Assembly: GCA_004194705.1 (NCBI GenBank)
Contig: SADC01001285.1
Span: 806,001-870,000, forward strand
Direction: 5' to 3'
Length of the DNA: 64,000 bases
Origin: Ditylenchus dipsaci
Lineage: Eukaryota; Nematoda; Chromadorea; Rhabditida; Anguinidae
In this document: in pieces, positions 51,357 to 61,964 of the stretch
How positions within the stretch are numbered: position 1 is the first letter of the stretch
Layout: every line of letters begins with the position of its first letter
Notes under the pieces: generated by a model
Told to the model about the DNA's origin: nothing
What the model saw: the letters and a program-made list of their open reading frames with translations, nothing else
The model's database searches: none
Position numbers and translations under genes: made by a program

Positions 51357-53500
51357 CATGTCCAGCTAATCCACTATGCTCAATGCCCTGTTTGTTGTAA
51401 TCCCCCAACTTCTTGCCAATATTTTTACAATCTCTTGTTCAAAAAGTGTCTTAATTGATTTATTTGTGTGTTTTAAGAATCTCTTTGCCTGGGGAAATAA
51501 GTCTACAATAAATCAATTCAAAGTTCTATACCATCCAAGTGCCACTACTCGTTGTTTATCTTGCCTTTCTATGTGACTATTCACTGCCTCTTTCACGCCT
51601 GCTATATCCACCCCCGATTGGCCAGTGTCTTCACATATAACTGTCTTTTACTTTTTTATATCTAAGTTGTGCCTTCAACTACTTTTTTTGTTTTGTGTCC
51701 TCCTATTTCCCATCAAGATTCGGTGAATAAAGTGTTTTTATTTTAAATTGTGCTATGAAGTTAATAAAATTTCACTGCCATAAAGTCGTGGTAGCTCACT
51801 AGCCAGAGAAAAAGCAAAAAACAAAATGACTTGTTTTCAAGAATCCAAATATTTTTTTTTGATAACAATTAAAATAGAACCAGAGTTCAAATTTGAGAGT
51901 TCAAATGTGCATTTTCTCTAGTGAAATTAGAAATTAGACGACAAGTTTTAATTTAGTGACAACAAATTTGATTTAAATATATATGCAAATCGGCCATGTT
52001 TAACGCGAATTCGGTGTCAGAATGTTAGGTTCACTTAGCGCAAAAATTACATCAAAATAGTTTCTAGATAATTTTTTCATATTTATCACCACCATTTTGG
52101 TATATTTTGTTATGTAACCTAAAAAATAAGTAAAAAGTCATCCCTTAAGTTTCAGAAAAGTCTTAATTTTCAGATAAAATTACCCCTTTCATATTTTTCA
52201 ATTTTTGATTGAAGAACACGAGCTTCTAACAGCATCCACCCAAATCGGTCTTCACGCCTCAGTAAAAATAATTTTTTTAATGGCTTGTTTGATTTACCAA
52301 AAGCTGAAAAACCCCAAAGCAAAAGGCATCTTGAGCATGTTAGAAATATATTGAGCGTTGTTAAAAATATGCAACTCTTTTTTGGTAAAAAGTGAAACAG
52401 AAGTTAACACGGAATTTAAAGTTAGGTCGATTTCTACAAATTTCTATGTTTCCTGTGTTAATTTCTACCTTTCCTGTGTTAAAGTGGCATGCGGCATGCC
52501 AGTGCCTTTTAAAATTAGTGCCCGCCAATTTAAATTTTTTCCTAATCGTTGAATTTTATACAAATTTTTGGCGCTACTCGGTTTTACCACCCTTGGGTTT
52601 CTCGAGCTTGTTTAGTTAGGGGGACCCCCATAAAAGCACTTTTTTACAAAACTAATTTACTACTTAGCTATTCAGAAAAGACAAAAAAAGACACACATTT
52701 GATACACATGTTGAAGTCCGTCCTAATATACGCTATCCTAATCCGAGCCTAAGTCTTTGTCTAACCAAAAAAAGCTGATGGTACATAAGATGCTTAGAGC
52801 ATGTTTTTTTATTCTAACAATATGGATCATTAATAGTTAAAATTGTCAGTAATTAATAACATTACGAATTATGACGCTACTATTGCAGCTCCACCTGTCT
52901 ATTTTTTAACAAAAAGTCCTTTTTAATAAATAATCTTTTCAGCATAAACTAAACACGAGAAAAGGCAATAATGCGTCAGTTTTCAAGGGTAATAACTTAT
53001 TTTTTTCTGCAGACAAACGCAAACACACCCACCAAAATAAATAAAAAGCCGAATGCTAAAATTCAGCAAAAGTAATTAAAGGGATAAGAGAAGCTAGGGG
53101 AATCAACTAACTTAAATAAACGAATCTATATAATCCAGCTGCTGTCCTCTTCCCTATTAATCATCTTTCTTTTGTAGTAATTGTAGTATTAGTACCACTT
53201 AATAGCTTGGATAACGACTCCGGACAAGAACATTTAGACCAATTATCAATTAGGTTTTTATTCCCAAGAAGACCCTCAACTTGTTTGATTGATGCCCCAT
53301 CCTCTAAAAAAGATACAGCAGCCACAAGAAGCCAGCCAGCAGCCAAAAAACAACAAAAATATTTTGATGAATGTGCCTTTTGAGTTTGTCATAATTGTGC
53401 CGCCACAGCCAGGCTCCTCTCCTCCCCTTGTTTCAGCCACCAGCACAGTTAACAAAATATAGTTAACGAACCAGTGTTCTAAATATTTTGTAAGTAAATA
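51357..53500. other. intergenic, no gene seen
   Basis: AT-rich sequence. A fragment of the GTGCCCGCCAATT MITE lies at about 52480-52560, and a fragment with GTCCGTCCTAATATACGC at about 52690-52750. Confidence 0.5.
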
Positions 53501-53514
53501 TTTTTTTGCTGTTC

Positions 53515-53895
53515 TTAACCGAAAAATGTTTTTTGGGTGTGGTTGTTGCGTAGGTTCATCAAACCCTCCAAATCCTTAATTAACTCATTAGATTTGACAA
53601 AGAAGTTGGGCTTGGAGTCCCTTAGGATTTTGTTTTCTGCTAAGAAGTCGTCATTGGAATCTTGCCTTAAAAGCCCCCTCACGTACTTCAACCCCTTTAC
53701 AACAAAGAGTCTGTGCTACGGCTGCTGCAACATTAATTTAATGTCCCCCCCGTTTTGTTCACTTAAATTTTTTGTTAGTTTCGCAAAAAAATTACCTATA
53801 CAGATAAAAAGTCCATCATGTAAAAGTGAATTGATTGAAGCGATGGCTGACAATTCGGGCCTAATTTTTTCACATCTCTCGAACAACTTTTCGTG
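53515..53895 (-). pseudogene. possible coding relic with one in-frame stop
   Basis: On the minus strand one frame is open for about 126 codons apart from a single TAG. It reads KLFERCEKIRPELSAIAS, LHDGLFICIGNFFAKLTK, GGDIKLMLQQP, stop, HRLFVVKGLKYVRGLLRQ, NDDFLAENKILRDSKPNF and NELIKDLEGLMNLRNN. Composition looks like a soluble protein. I do not recognise it; a transposon-derived gene fragment is the likeliest source. The opposite strand is also open, so chance is not excluded. Confidence 0.35.
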
Positions 53896-54419
53896 CTACA
53901 TATGAAAAAATGCTAAAATTCGAGGGTTGCTTTGAGAACATGCCAAAAAACGGTTTTAAATCCAAAATTTTGACTTTTTGGAAAATGGCCATTTTTGGCC
54001 ACTTTTTTCAACTTTTCTTTGGCCCGTAGCGGTTTTTGGCCCGATCACACGGAGTTGCACATTTAATTTTGGCACATCATTGGAATCTCAGCTATCGAAG
54101 ACGTATTGTTCAGGAATGTCTGAACCCCGGATCATAACGATCTGCCGCGGACAAGCCTCCAACTCAGGGCCCAAAAACCGGGTTTTTCGGGTTTTCGCTG
54201 GGTGGCCGAAATTTTTTGCTCAAAAGTGCCCATTTTTGTTCAGAATCATAAAAACCACGACTTGCGTATGGAAAGTGGGGCCAAAAAATCGATTCCACAT
54301 ATCAGAATTGTCGAATTCGAATTTTGTAAAAAGTTAGCCTTGACGTTTTGAATTTTAAGTTTTCCGAAATTCCGGGGTTTTGGGGTAATCTCCTAAAGGC
54401 AGGGGACATCGAAATTTTT

Positions 54420-55560
54420 CTATATTTTGAACAAAGTAATACTTAAAAGATGCGCGAGGAGACGGAGAACAAGATAAAATTTTTTAATTTCATCTCTAAT
54501 ATTACAATTTCTGAGAAAAACCATTTTTCTGGAATTTTTCGAATTTTCGGGGTTTTCTAGGAAATTTTTCAAATTTCAAGGCACTAAATTGTTATGAAAA
54601 AGGTGAAATTGTCTCACTAAGTAGTGGTATGATAGCGCAAAAGATGCGCCAGAGTGTGTAGAACAATATAAATTTTAATATTTTTTATGTAATGAGGAAA
54701 ACTCAAAAAATTTACAAAAACCTGAACCAACTCAGGATATCCTGAGGGTCGAAATTCGGGGTTCAGGTGGTGGTCTCCCGGAGAGTCAAGGGTGGCTTTA
54801 ATTTCATTTAGCGCTAAAGTATTCATACTTAAAAGATGCGCAAGGAAGCGGAGAACAAGATAAAATTTTTTTATTTCTAGCTTTGAAATGAGTTTTTCTG
54901 AGTAAAAACCATTTTTCTGAAATTTTTCAAAATTTTCGGGGTTTTTCGGAAAAAACCCAGTTTTGAGGGGTAAATCGTGGTGAGAGTAGTAAATTGTCTC
55001 ACAACTTAGTGGTATGATTAGCGCAAAAGATGCGCCAGAGTGTGTAGAATAATATAAAATTTAATAATTATATGTGTAATTAAAACCTCGAAAAATTTAC
55101 AAAAACCTGAACCAACTCAGGACATCCTGAGCGTCGAAATTTTGGGGTTCAGGTGGTGGTCTCCAGGAGGGTCGAGGGTGGCTTTAATTTTATTTAGCGC
55201 TAAAGTATTTATACTTAACAGATCCGCAAAAAGACGTAGAACAAAAAAGAATGTTTTAATTTCATTTTTGAAAAAAATAATAGTTTAGAAAAGACCGTTT
55301 TCCTGAAAGTTTTTGAAATTTTTCGGGGTTTTTGGAAATTTTCAGTTTTTGAGGGCTAAAATTGTAGTGAGAGTGGTTGTATTCCACCACAACTTGAGTG
55401 TATGATAGCGCAAAACATGCGCCACAGTAAGAAGAACAATATAAAACTTTTATATTTCATGGGTGTAGTCAAAAGTCCCGAGAAATTTACAAAATTCTGA
55501 ACCAACTCAGGGTGGTTGGAGGGTGGCTTCAGGGTACTCCGTGAGTGATAAGAGGATGGT
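54420..55560. repeat. satellite of two alternating ~195-bp monomers
   Basis: AGATGCGC-type words recur at about 54440, 54640, 54833, 55030, 55220 and 55415. They alternate between a version followed by GGAGAACAAGATAAAA (or decayed) and one followed by CAGAGTGTGTAGAA, a higher-order unit of about 390 bp. Intervals carry CCTGAACCAACTCAGGA. Confidence 0.75.
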
Positions 55561-55624
55561 TCAAGGTTGCTTAAGGAAAATTAAAGAGTATTTCAAGTAT
55601 GTTTTAAGCCGTTAAGGTGTTTAG

Positions 55625-55707
55625 CTGTCAGCTGCGAAGCAGCTGACAGGTAAAATTTGAGCTTTGGAACAAAGCTCTCTAGATACAGTCAGACGCGCGA
55701 AGCGCGT
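55625..55707. repeat. three consecutive hairpins with GAA loops
   Basis: CTGTCAGCTGC-GAA-GCAGCTGACAG (55625-55649), GAGCTTTG-GAA-CAAAGCTC (55659-55677) and ACGCGC-GAA-GCGCGT (55693-55707). All stems are perfect. Confidence 0.9.
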
Positions 55708-56459
55708 TCAATACCAAAAGCAAATATTTGGTGTTTTTTATAGTAAAATTTAATCTATTTTTTCCATAATTTTTCAGCTCTATTCATAAATAACTCCACT
55801 GTTCGGGGCCCCTAGTTACCTATATAGAAAAAAAACCCTTAAAATGTCATTTCATCTTTGTTAGGTATATTCCGGGCACTTTTTTCGAAAAATTTTTGCA
55901 CATGTCTCGAGTAACTTTTCACGGGAATATGGAAAATTTTTTTTAGCTCAACTTTTTTTTTCCAATTTTTCAGGGTGAAAAATTTTTTTTTTCTTTTGAT
56001 TTTTTGGGGTGTTCCGAAATTTTTTCGGAGCTGGACTAAGCAAAAGGCACATCTACAGAATGTCAGCTTTCAAATAAAAAAAAAATTGGGGCAATATGAT
56101 CAGTGGAAATTGAGTTCTGAGTGGAACAAGCGAGCAAATTATGCGAAAAATGGCCAAAAAAGGGCCTAAATTTTGGGCCTAAAAATTGGTAGTTTTTCGA
56201 AACTTTCTTTTATATTTTTACATATGAAACTTAACGAAATTGGCAGATTTTATTGCAGGCTATCTCCGATAGCCCCTACCCAAATTTCAAGCGCTTCAAA
56301 CGGTAATAAATTTCGAAAATTGAGGTGTTGCCAACATTGAGAAAATTGAGGTTTTCGCCAGAACACAGGATTTTTTTTGCCAAATTTGGTCTGTGAATTG
56401 AGTTTGAAATAATCGTGGTTGGTCTCGCACGGAATTTAAAAAATGTTGTCGTATTAATA

Positions 56460-57450
56460 AACTAATATTGCTATTGTATGTAAAATCGTGCCAGGAATCG
56501 GGTTTGTTAAGACCAAAATCGCGATTTCACCTGCCAAAATCCCAAACCTGGGGAGGATACAACCTGACCAGGTGGACTTTCAGGTGGACCAGCTGGAGAC
56601 CAGCTGGATGGCCTAAAAAAAAACTTTTCAAATTTTGAAAACAAACCATGCTATCTTATGTAAAATCGTGCGGGAAATTGTGTTTGTTAAGACAAATTTC
56701 GTGATTTTTCACACCAGAACCCAAAAACCTGGATAGGTACCACCTGGCCAAGTGGGTGTCCAGGTGGGTGGCTTGAAAATCAATTTTTTTTAATCCGCAA
56801 ACAAACCATGCTATAGTATGTGAAATCGTGTGAGGAATTGGGTTTGTTAAGACAAATTTCGTGATTTTTCACACGGAAACCCCAAAATCTGGGTAGGTAC
56901 CACCTGGCCAGGTAGGTATCCAGGTGGGTATCCCCAAAATAAAATTTTTTAAAATAGAAAAAACCATGCCATCATATGTAAATCGTGTGAGGAATTGTGT
57001 TTCTCGAGACTAAATTCCCATTTTTCTCAACGAAACCTGAGTAGGTACCACCTGGCCAGGTAGGTATCCAGGTAAGTGGATCTAAAAATAAAATTTTTTA
57101 AAAACAGAAACAAACCATGCTATCGTATGTGAAATCGTGTAGGAATCGGGTTTGTTAAGACCGAATTCCCAATTTTCCCCAAACAAACCCCAAAATCTGG
57201 GTAGGTAACACCTGGCCAGGTAGGTAGGTATCCAGGTGAAAGGCCCTAAAATAAAATTTAAAAAAGAGAAACAAACCATGCCATGATACGTGAAATTGTG
57301 TAGGGAATCGGGTTTGTTAAGACCAAATTCCCGATTTTCCCTAACCAAACCCCAAACCCGGGTAGGTAACACCTGGCCAGGTAGGTATCCAGGTGGATTG
57401 CTCTGAAAATGAAAAATTTTGAAAAATAGAAAAGCCATGCCATCATATGC
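56460..57450. repeat. satellite, ~158-bp unit, about six copies
   Basis: ACAAACCATGCTAT-type words recur at about 56641, 56801, 56961, 57111, 57271 and 57430. Each unit has GTGAAATCGTGT, GGGTTTGTTAAGAC, and GGTACCACCTGGCCAGGT. Confidence 0.85.
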
Positions 57451-57521
57451 AAAACCGTTATGATCGTAAAAAAGCGCATCATAAATTAGAGAATATGAAA
57501 GTGTTTTGTTGTAAAATTTTG

Positions 57522-57566
57522 GCCGCTTTAAGCGGCATCTAGCACCAGTAGAACGCGCTTGCGCGT
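57522..57566. repeat. two hairpins resembling the set at 55659-55707
   Basis: GCCGCT-TTA-AGCGGC (57522-57536), then ATCTAGCACCAGTAGA, then ACGCGC-TT-GCGCGT (57553-57566). Spacing and linker resemble TCTCTAGATACAGTCAG at 55676-55692. Confidence 0.8.
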
Positions 57567-58109
57567 TTAAAATACAACAAAACCAATTCACGTGTTGAAT
57601 TGATCTTTTTTGAAGTTTTTTTAAAAAATGTGCTGCTGGCCTCCCTAGTTAGGAAACTGAATTAAGACTAGAGTTTTGCTAATGGCAGTAGCAATGGCCG
57701 GAAACACTGCCGTCCTGGCCTGCCCCCTTACCAATCAGTTGCAAATGATCAGGGGAGGTCCAACAACAATAATTACATTTGTTCTCGCCTATTTTACCCA
57801 CAGTTGTCTGCTTTAAAAGCATTCTAGGAACAAAAGAACACACATTTTTGAACAAGAAAAGACCTTAAAGTTGAGGCCAGCTTGCAGTTTAGATTCTTTT
57901 TTTCATGTATATTACAGACTATTTGGACGTGTTGTCATAGAAATTATCCAGTATCGTAATTTGATATCGATTTAAAATACTTAAAACTAAAAAAACTTCA
58001 AATACTGTATGAGTTTAAATTAGGGTTGGGTAATTCTCCGGAGAAATACTTTCGGGTAATTACCCGGGTAATTACCGGTAATTACCGAAAAGCGGAGAAA
58101 TACTATTTG

Positions 58110-58400
58110 CTGATACCTAAACCATCTGGATGGTACCCAAACCACCTGAATGGTACCCAAACCACCGGTATGGTACCTAAATCACCTGGATAGTGCCCAA
58201 ACCATCTGGATGTTACCCGAAACACCTGGACGGTACCCAAACCATCTGGATATCACTCAAAACACCTGGATATTACCCAAACCACCTGGATGGTACCCAA
58301 TCACATGGATGGTACCCAAACCCCCTGGATAGTACCCGAACCATCTGGATATTAATTAAAACACCTGTATGATACTAGACCATCTGGATGATACCTAAAC
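58110..58400. repeat. minisatellite, 20-21-bp unit GGTACCCAAACCACCTGGAT
   Basis: About 14 imperfect copies. Similar units recur outside the element at about 59780-59930, and CCACCTGG is also the core of the 158-bp satellite. Confidence 0.85.
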
Positions 58401-58504
58401 TAAAAAATTTCTGGCTGAGTAGGGTAGGTGGATTAAGTGAATGGTGAAAAAAGTGATTAAAAAAAGTGAATGGTTGAAAAAAAAGATAAAAAAGTGAATG
58501 GTTA

Positions 58505-58765
58505 CCGTATATTCTCGATTAGAAGGCCCTCTCTAATAGAAGGCCCCTCTCTAATAGAAGGCCCCCCTTGAGGACCTATATATCAGCCTAGAAAAAGAAA
58601 TTCGCAAATCTGTTTTTCGCGTTTTCTTAGTTAGCACGAGCTCACCTGATTCCACTTTTAAAATTTTAGTTGAGCATTCAAAAATCTCAAAATCGAAATA
58701 TTTTTTTCCGACTTTTTTAGGGTTGAAAAATAGAAGGCCCGGGCCTTCTAATAGAGAATATACGG
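58505..58765. mobile_element. TA-flanked CCGTATT element nested in the hAT-like element
   Basis: CCGTATATTCTCGATTAGAA and complement, TA at 58503-58504 and 58766-58767. Arms repeat AGAAGGCCC. Confidence 0.85.
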
Positions 58766-58920
58766 TAGTGGCGTTTGTGATATTGTCGACCATAATTGCT
58801 ATTAAATTGTTTATGAAGAAAGCAATTATACTTGTAAAATAAAAATATTCAAAATATTTCAGCGTGAAAATGAAGAAGATATCGCAGAAAAATAAAAATA
58901 ATGAAAAAATGTATCAGCTG

Positions 58921-58996
58921 GGACTCCCAGCCTGGGAGTCGAACCTTCGACGTTTAAAAGGAGACCAGTGGTGTGAAGGAAAAGCATGGCTCAAGC
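58921..58996 (-). repeat. tRNA-like (SINE-like) segment
   Basis: On the minus strand GAAGGTTCGACTCCCAGG is a full B box. The A-box region (CGCTTGAGCCATGC) is poor. Confidence 0.45.
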
Positions 58997-59468
58997 GGGA
59001 AGTGATTCCTGCATAATTAGGAAGTAAATATTGCCTCCCGAGCAATAAATACTAAAAAATAGTATTTCTCCGATTTTTCTCTACGGAGAAATACTTAGTA
59101 TTTCTCCGGGTAATTACCCGGGTAATTACCCGGAGAATTACCGGGTAATTACCCATCACTCAACCCTAGTTTAAATAAATTCTTCAGTGAAATATATTTT
59201 TCAGCATAACAATATCCTTTTTTCATAACTACTGGGTGACACAAAATTAATGCACCATTTTTGAAAATTTGCGTAGGTAACTCTTTGCCCATAGATTTCT
59301 CCAGAAAAATCTATGACAGTAATTAAGCTGCTGAGGAGTTCGTCGATTAGATAGACAACCACTTTTCACTGACAACAGCGAAAAAATCAAATGCGATCAC
59401 AATTTACAACTTAAGAATTTAAAATTGAATTTTTTCAAAAAACGATGCTGCAATTTTTGGACAACCTG

Positions 59469-59751
59469 GGGCCGTATGCATTGGCAGCTAGGATTGAGGA
59501 TAGGATTAATCCTATCCTCAAGCCTATCCGTATGCATTAGGACGGATTGGATTCTAGATCGGATAATTTCAGTGCATTTTCAGAAACGTGAAATTTTTCC
59601 GATCTAGAATCCAAGCCGATCCGTATGCATTAGGACGGATAGGATTAAGGATAGGATTAATCCTATCTCCAATCCGATCCGTATGCATTGGAACACGGAT
59701 TGAGGATAGGATTAATCCTATCCTCAATCTAGCTGCCAATGCATACGGCCC
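59469..59751. mobile_element. PIF/Harbinger-like MITE, 3-bp TSD CTG, built on AGGATTAATCCT
   Basis: CTG at 59466-59468 and 59752-59754 flank GGGCCGTATGCATTGGCAGC and complement. The interior is four or more blocks of GGATTAATCC and TCCGTATGCATTAGGACGGA. Confidence 0.8.
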
Positions 59752-60035
59752 CTGGAGTTTCGGTACTCACTCTGACTTGAACCATTTGAATGGTACCCAA
59801 ACCACCAGGCTATGACCGAACCACCTGGAGGGTACTTTAACCGCATGGACTGTACCCCAACCACCTGGACGGGCCTATACTATTTGTAGAGTACTTCAGC
59901 CACCCAGTAGGGAACCGGACTACGTAAAGGGTACACTGGAGTTTTTAGTGTGCATGACGATTGACTTAGTTCTGCTTAAGCGCGTGTTAGGCGGCAGTCC
60001 ACCTTGTGTTTATATGTACTATATGATGTATAAAT

Positions 60036-60316
60036 TAGAGTAGTTCACGGTCGGTTAACCGACCCGGTCGGTTAACCGACCGACCGGGTATTTGGCCAAA
60101 AAAACCGACCGAAAAACCGGGTACAAAAAACGGGAAAACCGAAAACCGGGTACAGCAAAATTTCGGTTAATTTACGACAAAAAAACCGTAAACCGGGTAC
60201 AAGCCGGTTAACCGACCGAAAAAAAACTGAAAAACCGTAACCGAAAACCGGGTAGCCAAAATCCCGGTTAACCGAAAACCGGGTAAGGCCCAATTAACCG
60301 ACCGTGAACTACTCTA
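60036..60316. mobile_element. hAT-like element, 8-bp TSD GTATAAAT, built on GGTTAACC
   Basis: GTATAAAT at 60028-60035 and 60317-60324 flank TAGAGTAGTTCACGGTCGG and complement. The 281-bp body is nearly all CGGTTAACCGACC and AAAACCGGGTA words. Confidence 0.93.
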
Positions 60317-60804
60317 GTATAAATGCTTTAATTAGACTTTGATCACTAACAATATTTCTCTTTTTGATGCCAAGAATGCTTGAAACTTCATGCAAAAGTT
60401 AGTCAAAAACAACAATAATAAAGTTAACACAAACACTTCCAAAGGACAGCTTGTTGGAAAATTGTGAAAAAGCTATAATTTAATGTCTGTTTTTCCTGTC
60501 TATCATATGTTTTTTGACAAAATCCTGTTGACCTTTGATGTGAACAATTATAATTATTACTAGCTTAAGCACTATTTACACAGAATCTTAGAATTTTTTG
60601 GTGATCAAAGTCCATCACAAATATTTTAACAAAATTAGATGCAAAGAATCTCATAAATAAAAATATTAATTTGTTTTTTTAAGTCTTTATTTATACAAAT
60701 TTTTTGATATCTCAAAATTCATCAAAATTTGTTTAAAGGGAGGGTGAAAGCTGTTAAGAGATAGTCTCGACACGAAAGGATTTATCCAAGTTTTTTGTTT
60801 TTTA

Positions 60805-60952
60805 TAGGGTTGTACAATTCTCCGGAATTTCGGAGAATTCTCCGGAGAATTCTCCGAAATTCTCCGGAATTTCCAGTTTTTCCTTATTAAATCCTCTATA
60901 TACTCGAGAGAATTCTCCGATTTTTATTTTTTCGGAGAATTATACAACCTTA
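60805..60952. mobile_element. hAT-like element built on GGAGAATTCTCC, nested
   Basis: TAGGGTTGTACAATTCTCCG faces CGGAGAATTATACAACCTTA. Flanks GTTTTTTA and GTTTTTCC agree at six of eight. Confidence 0.75.
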
Positions 60953-61158
60953 GTTTTTCCTCCTTTTCCATTTCGATTTTCAGGGCCTTTTTGAAGGAAT
61001 TTAGAAATTCTGATATGGATAATGCTAACCCAACTTCTAATTCTGCGCGAGTTTATCTGAGACCACGAAATCGGGTTGTCGACAAAATATGGCTCAATGA
61101 CCACATTTGAAAAATAAAAACTTGGATAAATCTTTTCGTGTCGAGACTATCTCCTTAA

Positions 61159-61391
61159 AGGGGCATGATCGTGCCCGATGGGGAGAAAAGGCGCGAACCA
61201 GCAGTTCTTTTCTTTCTCGATAAATTTTTACATTCGTTCTCGTCTAGATTTTTTAAGTTTTCTGTCTAGTTTTTAAAAGCAGTATAAGGTCATCTATATC
61301 AGATTTGACGCAGAACGAGTGAAAAATGGGACGATTCGAAAAAATTCGAAAAAAACTGCTGGTTCGCGCCTTAACGCACGGGCATGCCCCT
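61159..61391. mobile_element. TTAA-flanked palindromic MITE, copy 2, nested
   Basis: TTAA at 61155-61158 and 61392-61395. Nearly identical to 8478-8709. The host element has a single TTAA at this site in its other copy (near 18841). Confidence 0.9.
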
Positions 61392-61702
61392 TTAAAAGCT
61401 TTCACCCTCCCTTTAAAGTTGCCCTTTAAGTACTCATCCTTTATCCGGCCACACTTTTATTAGTTTATTTATTTCAATAAACTGTCAACAAGGTTTAAAA
61501 ACAGCGAAATAAACGGTTCTAGAACAATAGTTAATTAAATTAAAAAAGATGGGATAAATTATTTTAATTTGCAAAAAAGCAAAGAAAATGCCACGAAAAA
61601 ACTGAAATATGCTTAAAAAAGCTTAAATGCGCCACAAAAAATTGAGCCCTATTTTACAGATCTAGACTTTGGCCCATTTGTTGTTTTTTTTTCGTGATTT
61701 TT

Positions 61703-61811
61703 AGGCTTAGGCAAGGGTTGGCCAGCGTATGTTAGGATGGACATATACGTAAGTCTATATGACTTTTGAGTCCGTCCTAACATACGCTTTCCAACCCTAG
61801 CCTAAGCCTGG
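61703..61811. repeat. palindromic repeat with TAGGCTTAGGC ends
   Basis: TAGGCTTAGGCAAGGGTTGG faces CCAACCCTAGCCTAAGCC; GCGTATGTTAGGA lies inside. Fragments are near 49165-49275 and 52700. Confidence 0.65.
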
Positions 61812-61964
61812 AAAATCACAAAAAACACCAAGGGCAACGTAGGCAGAAAACCATTACACTTAAAGGATAGGGTCGAAAATTGAGATATGCTATAAAAAAA
61901 GGTCCGCCACAAGAAGGCTAATTTTTTCCCGTAGTACATAATAATGACCTCCTTTTTACTGCAT

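Larger units (their letters stand above)
58021..59168. mobile_element. 1.15-kb hAT-like element, 8-bp TSD GTTTAAAT, built on GGTAATTACC
   Basis: GTTTAAAT at 58013-58020 and 59169-59176 flank TAGGGTTGGGTAATTCTCC and its near complement. Terminal zones repeat GGTAATTACCCGGGTAATTA. Inside lie a 20-21-bp minisatellite (about 58110-58400), a nested CCGTATT element (58505-58765) and a minus-strand tRNA-like segment (58921-58996). Confidence 0.92.
60737..61412. mobile_element. TTAA-flanked element (AGGGAGGGTGAAAGC ends) carrying two nested elements
   Basis: TTAA at 60733-60736 and 61413-61416. Same family as 18399-18861. Insertions: 60805-60952 and 61159-61391. Confidence 0.88.

Noticed and set aside
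53537..53905. 122-codon plus-strand frame as a gene
   Set aside because: It is antisense to the more protein-like minus-strand relic and is rich in Ser, Leu, Phe and Cys in the manner of a shadow frame.
56460..57450. CRISPR array
   Set aside because: Eukaryotic context, a 158-bp unit repeated as a whole, and no unique spacers.
57082..57591. 169-codon minus-strand frame across the 158-bp satellite
   Set aside because: It is the translation of repeated satellite units (repeated LPGQVLPTR-like strings), open because the unit lacks stops in that frame.
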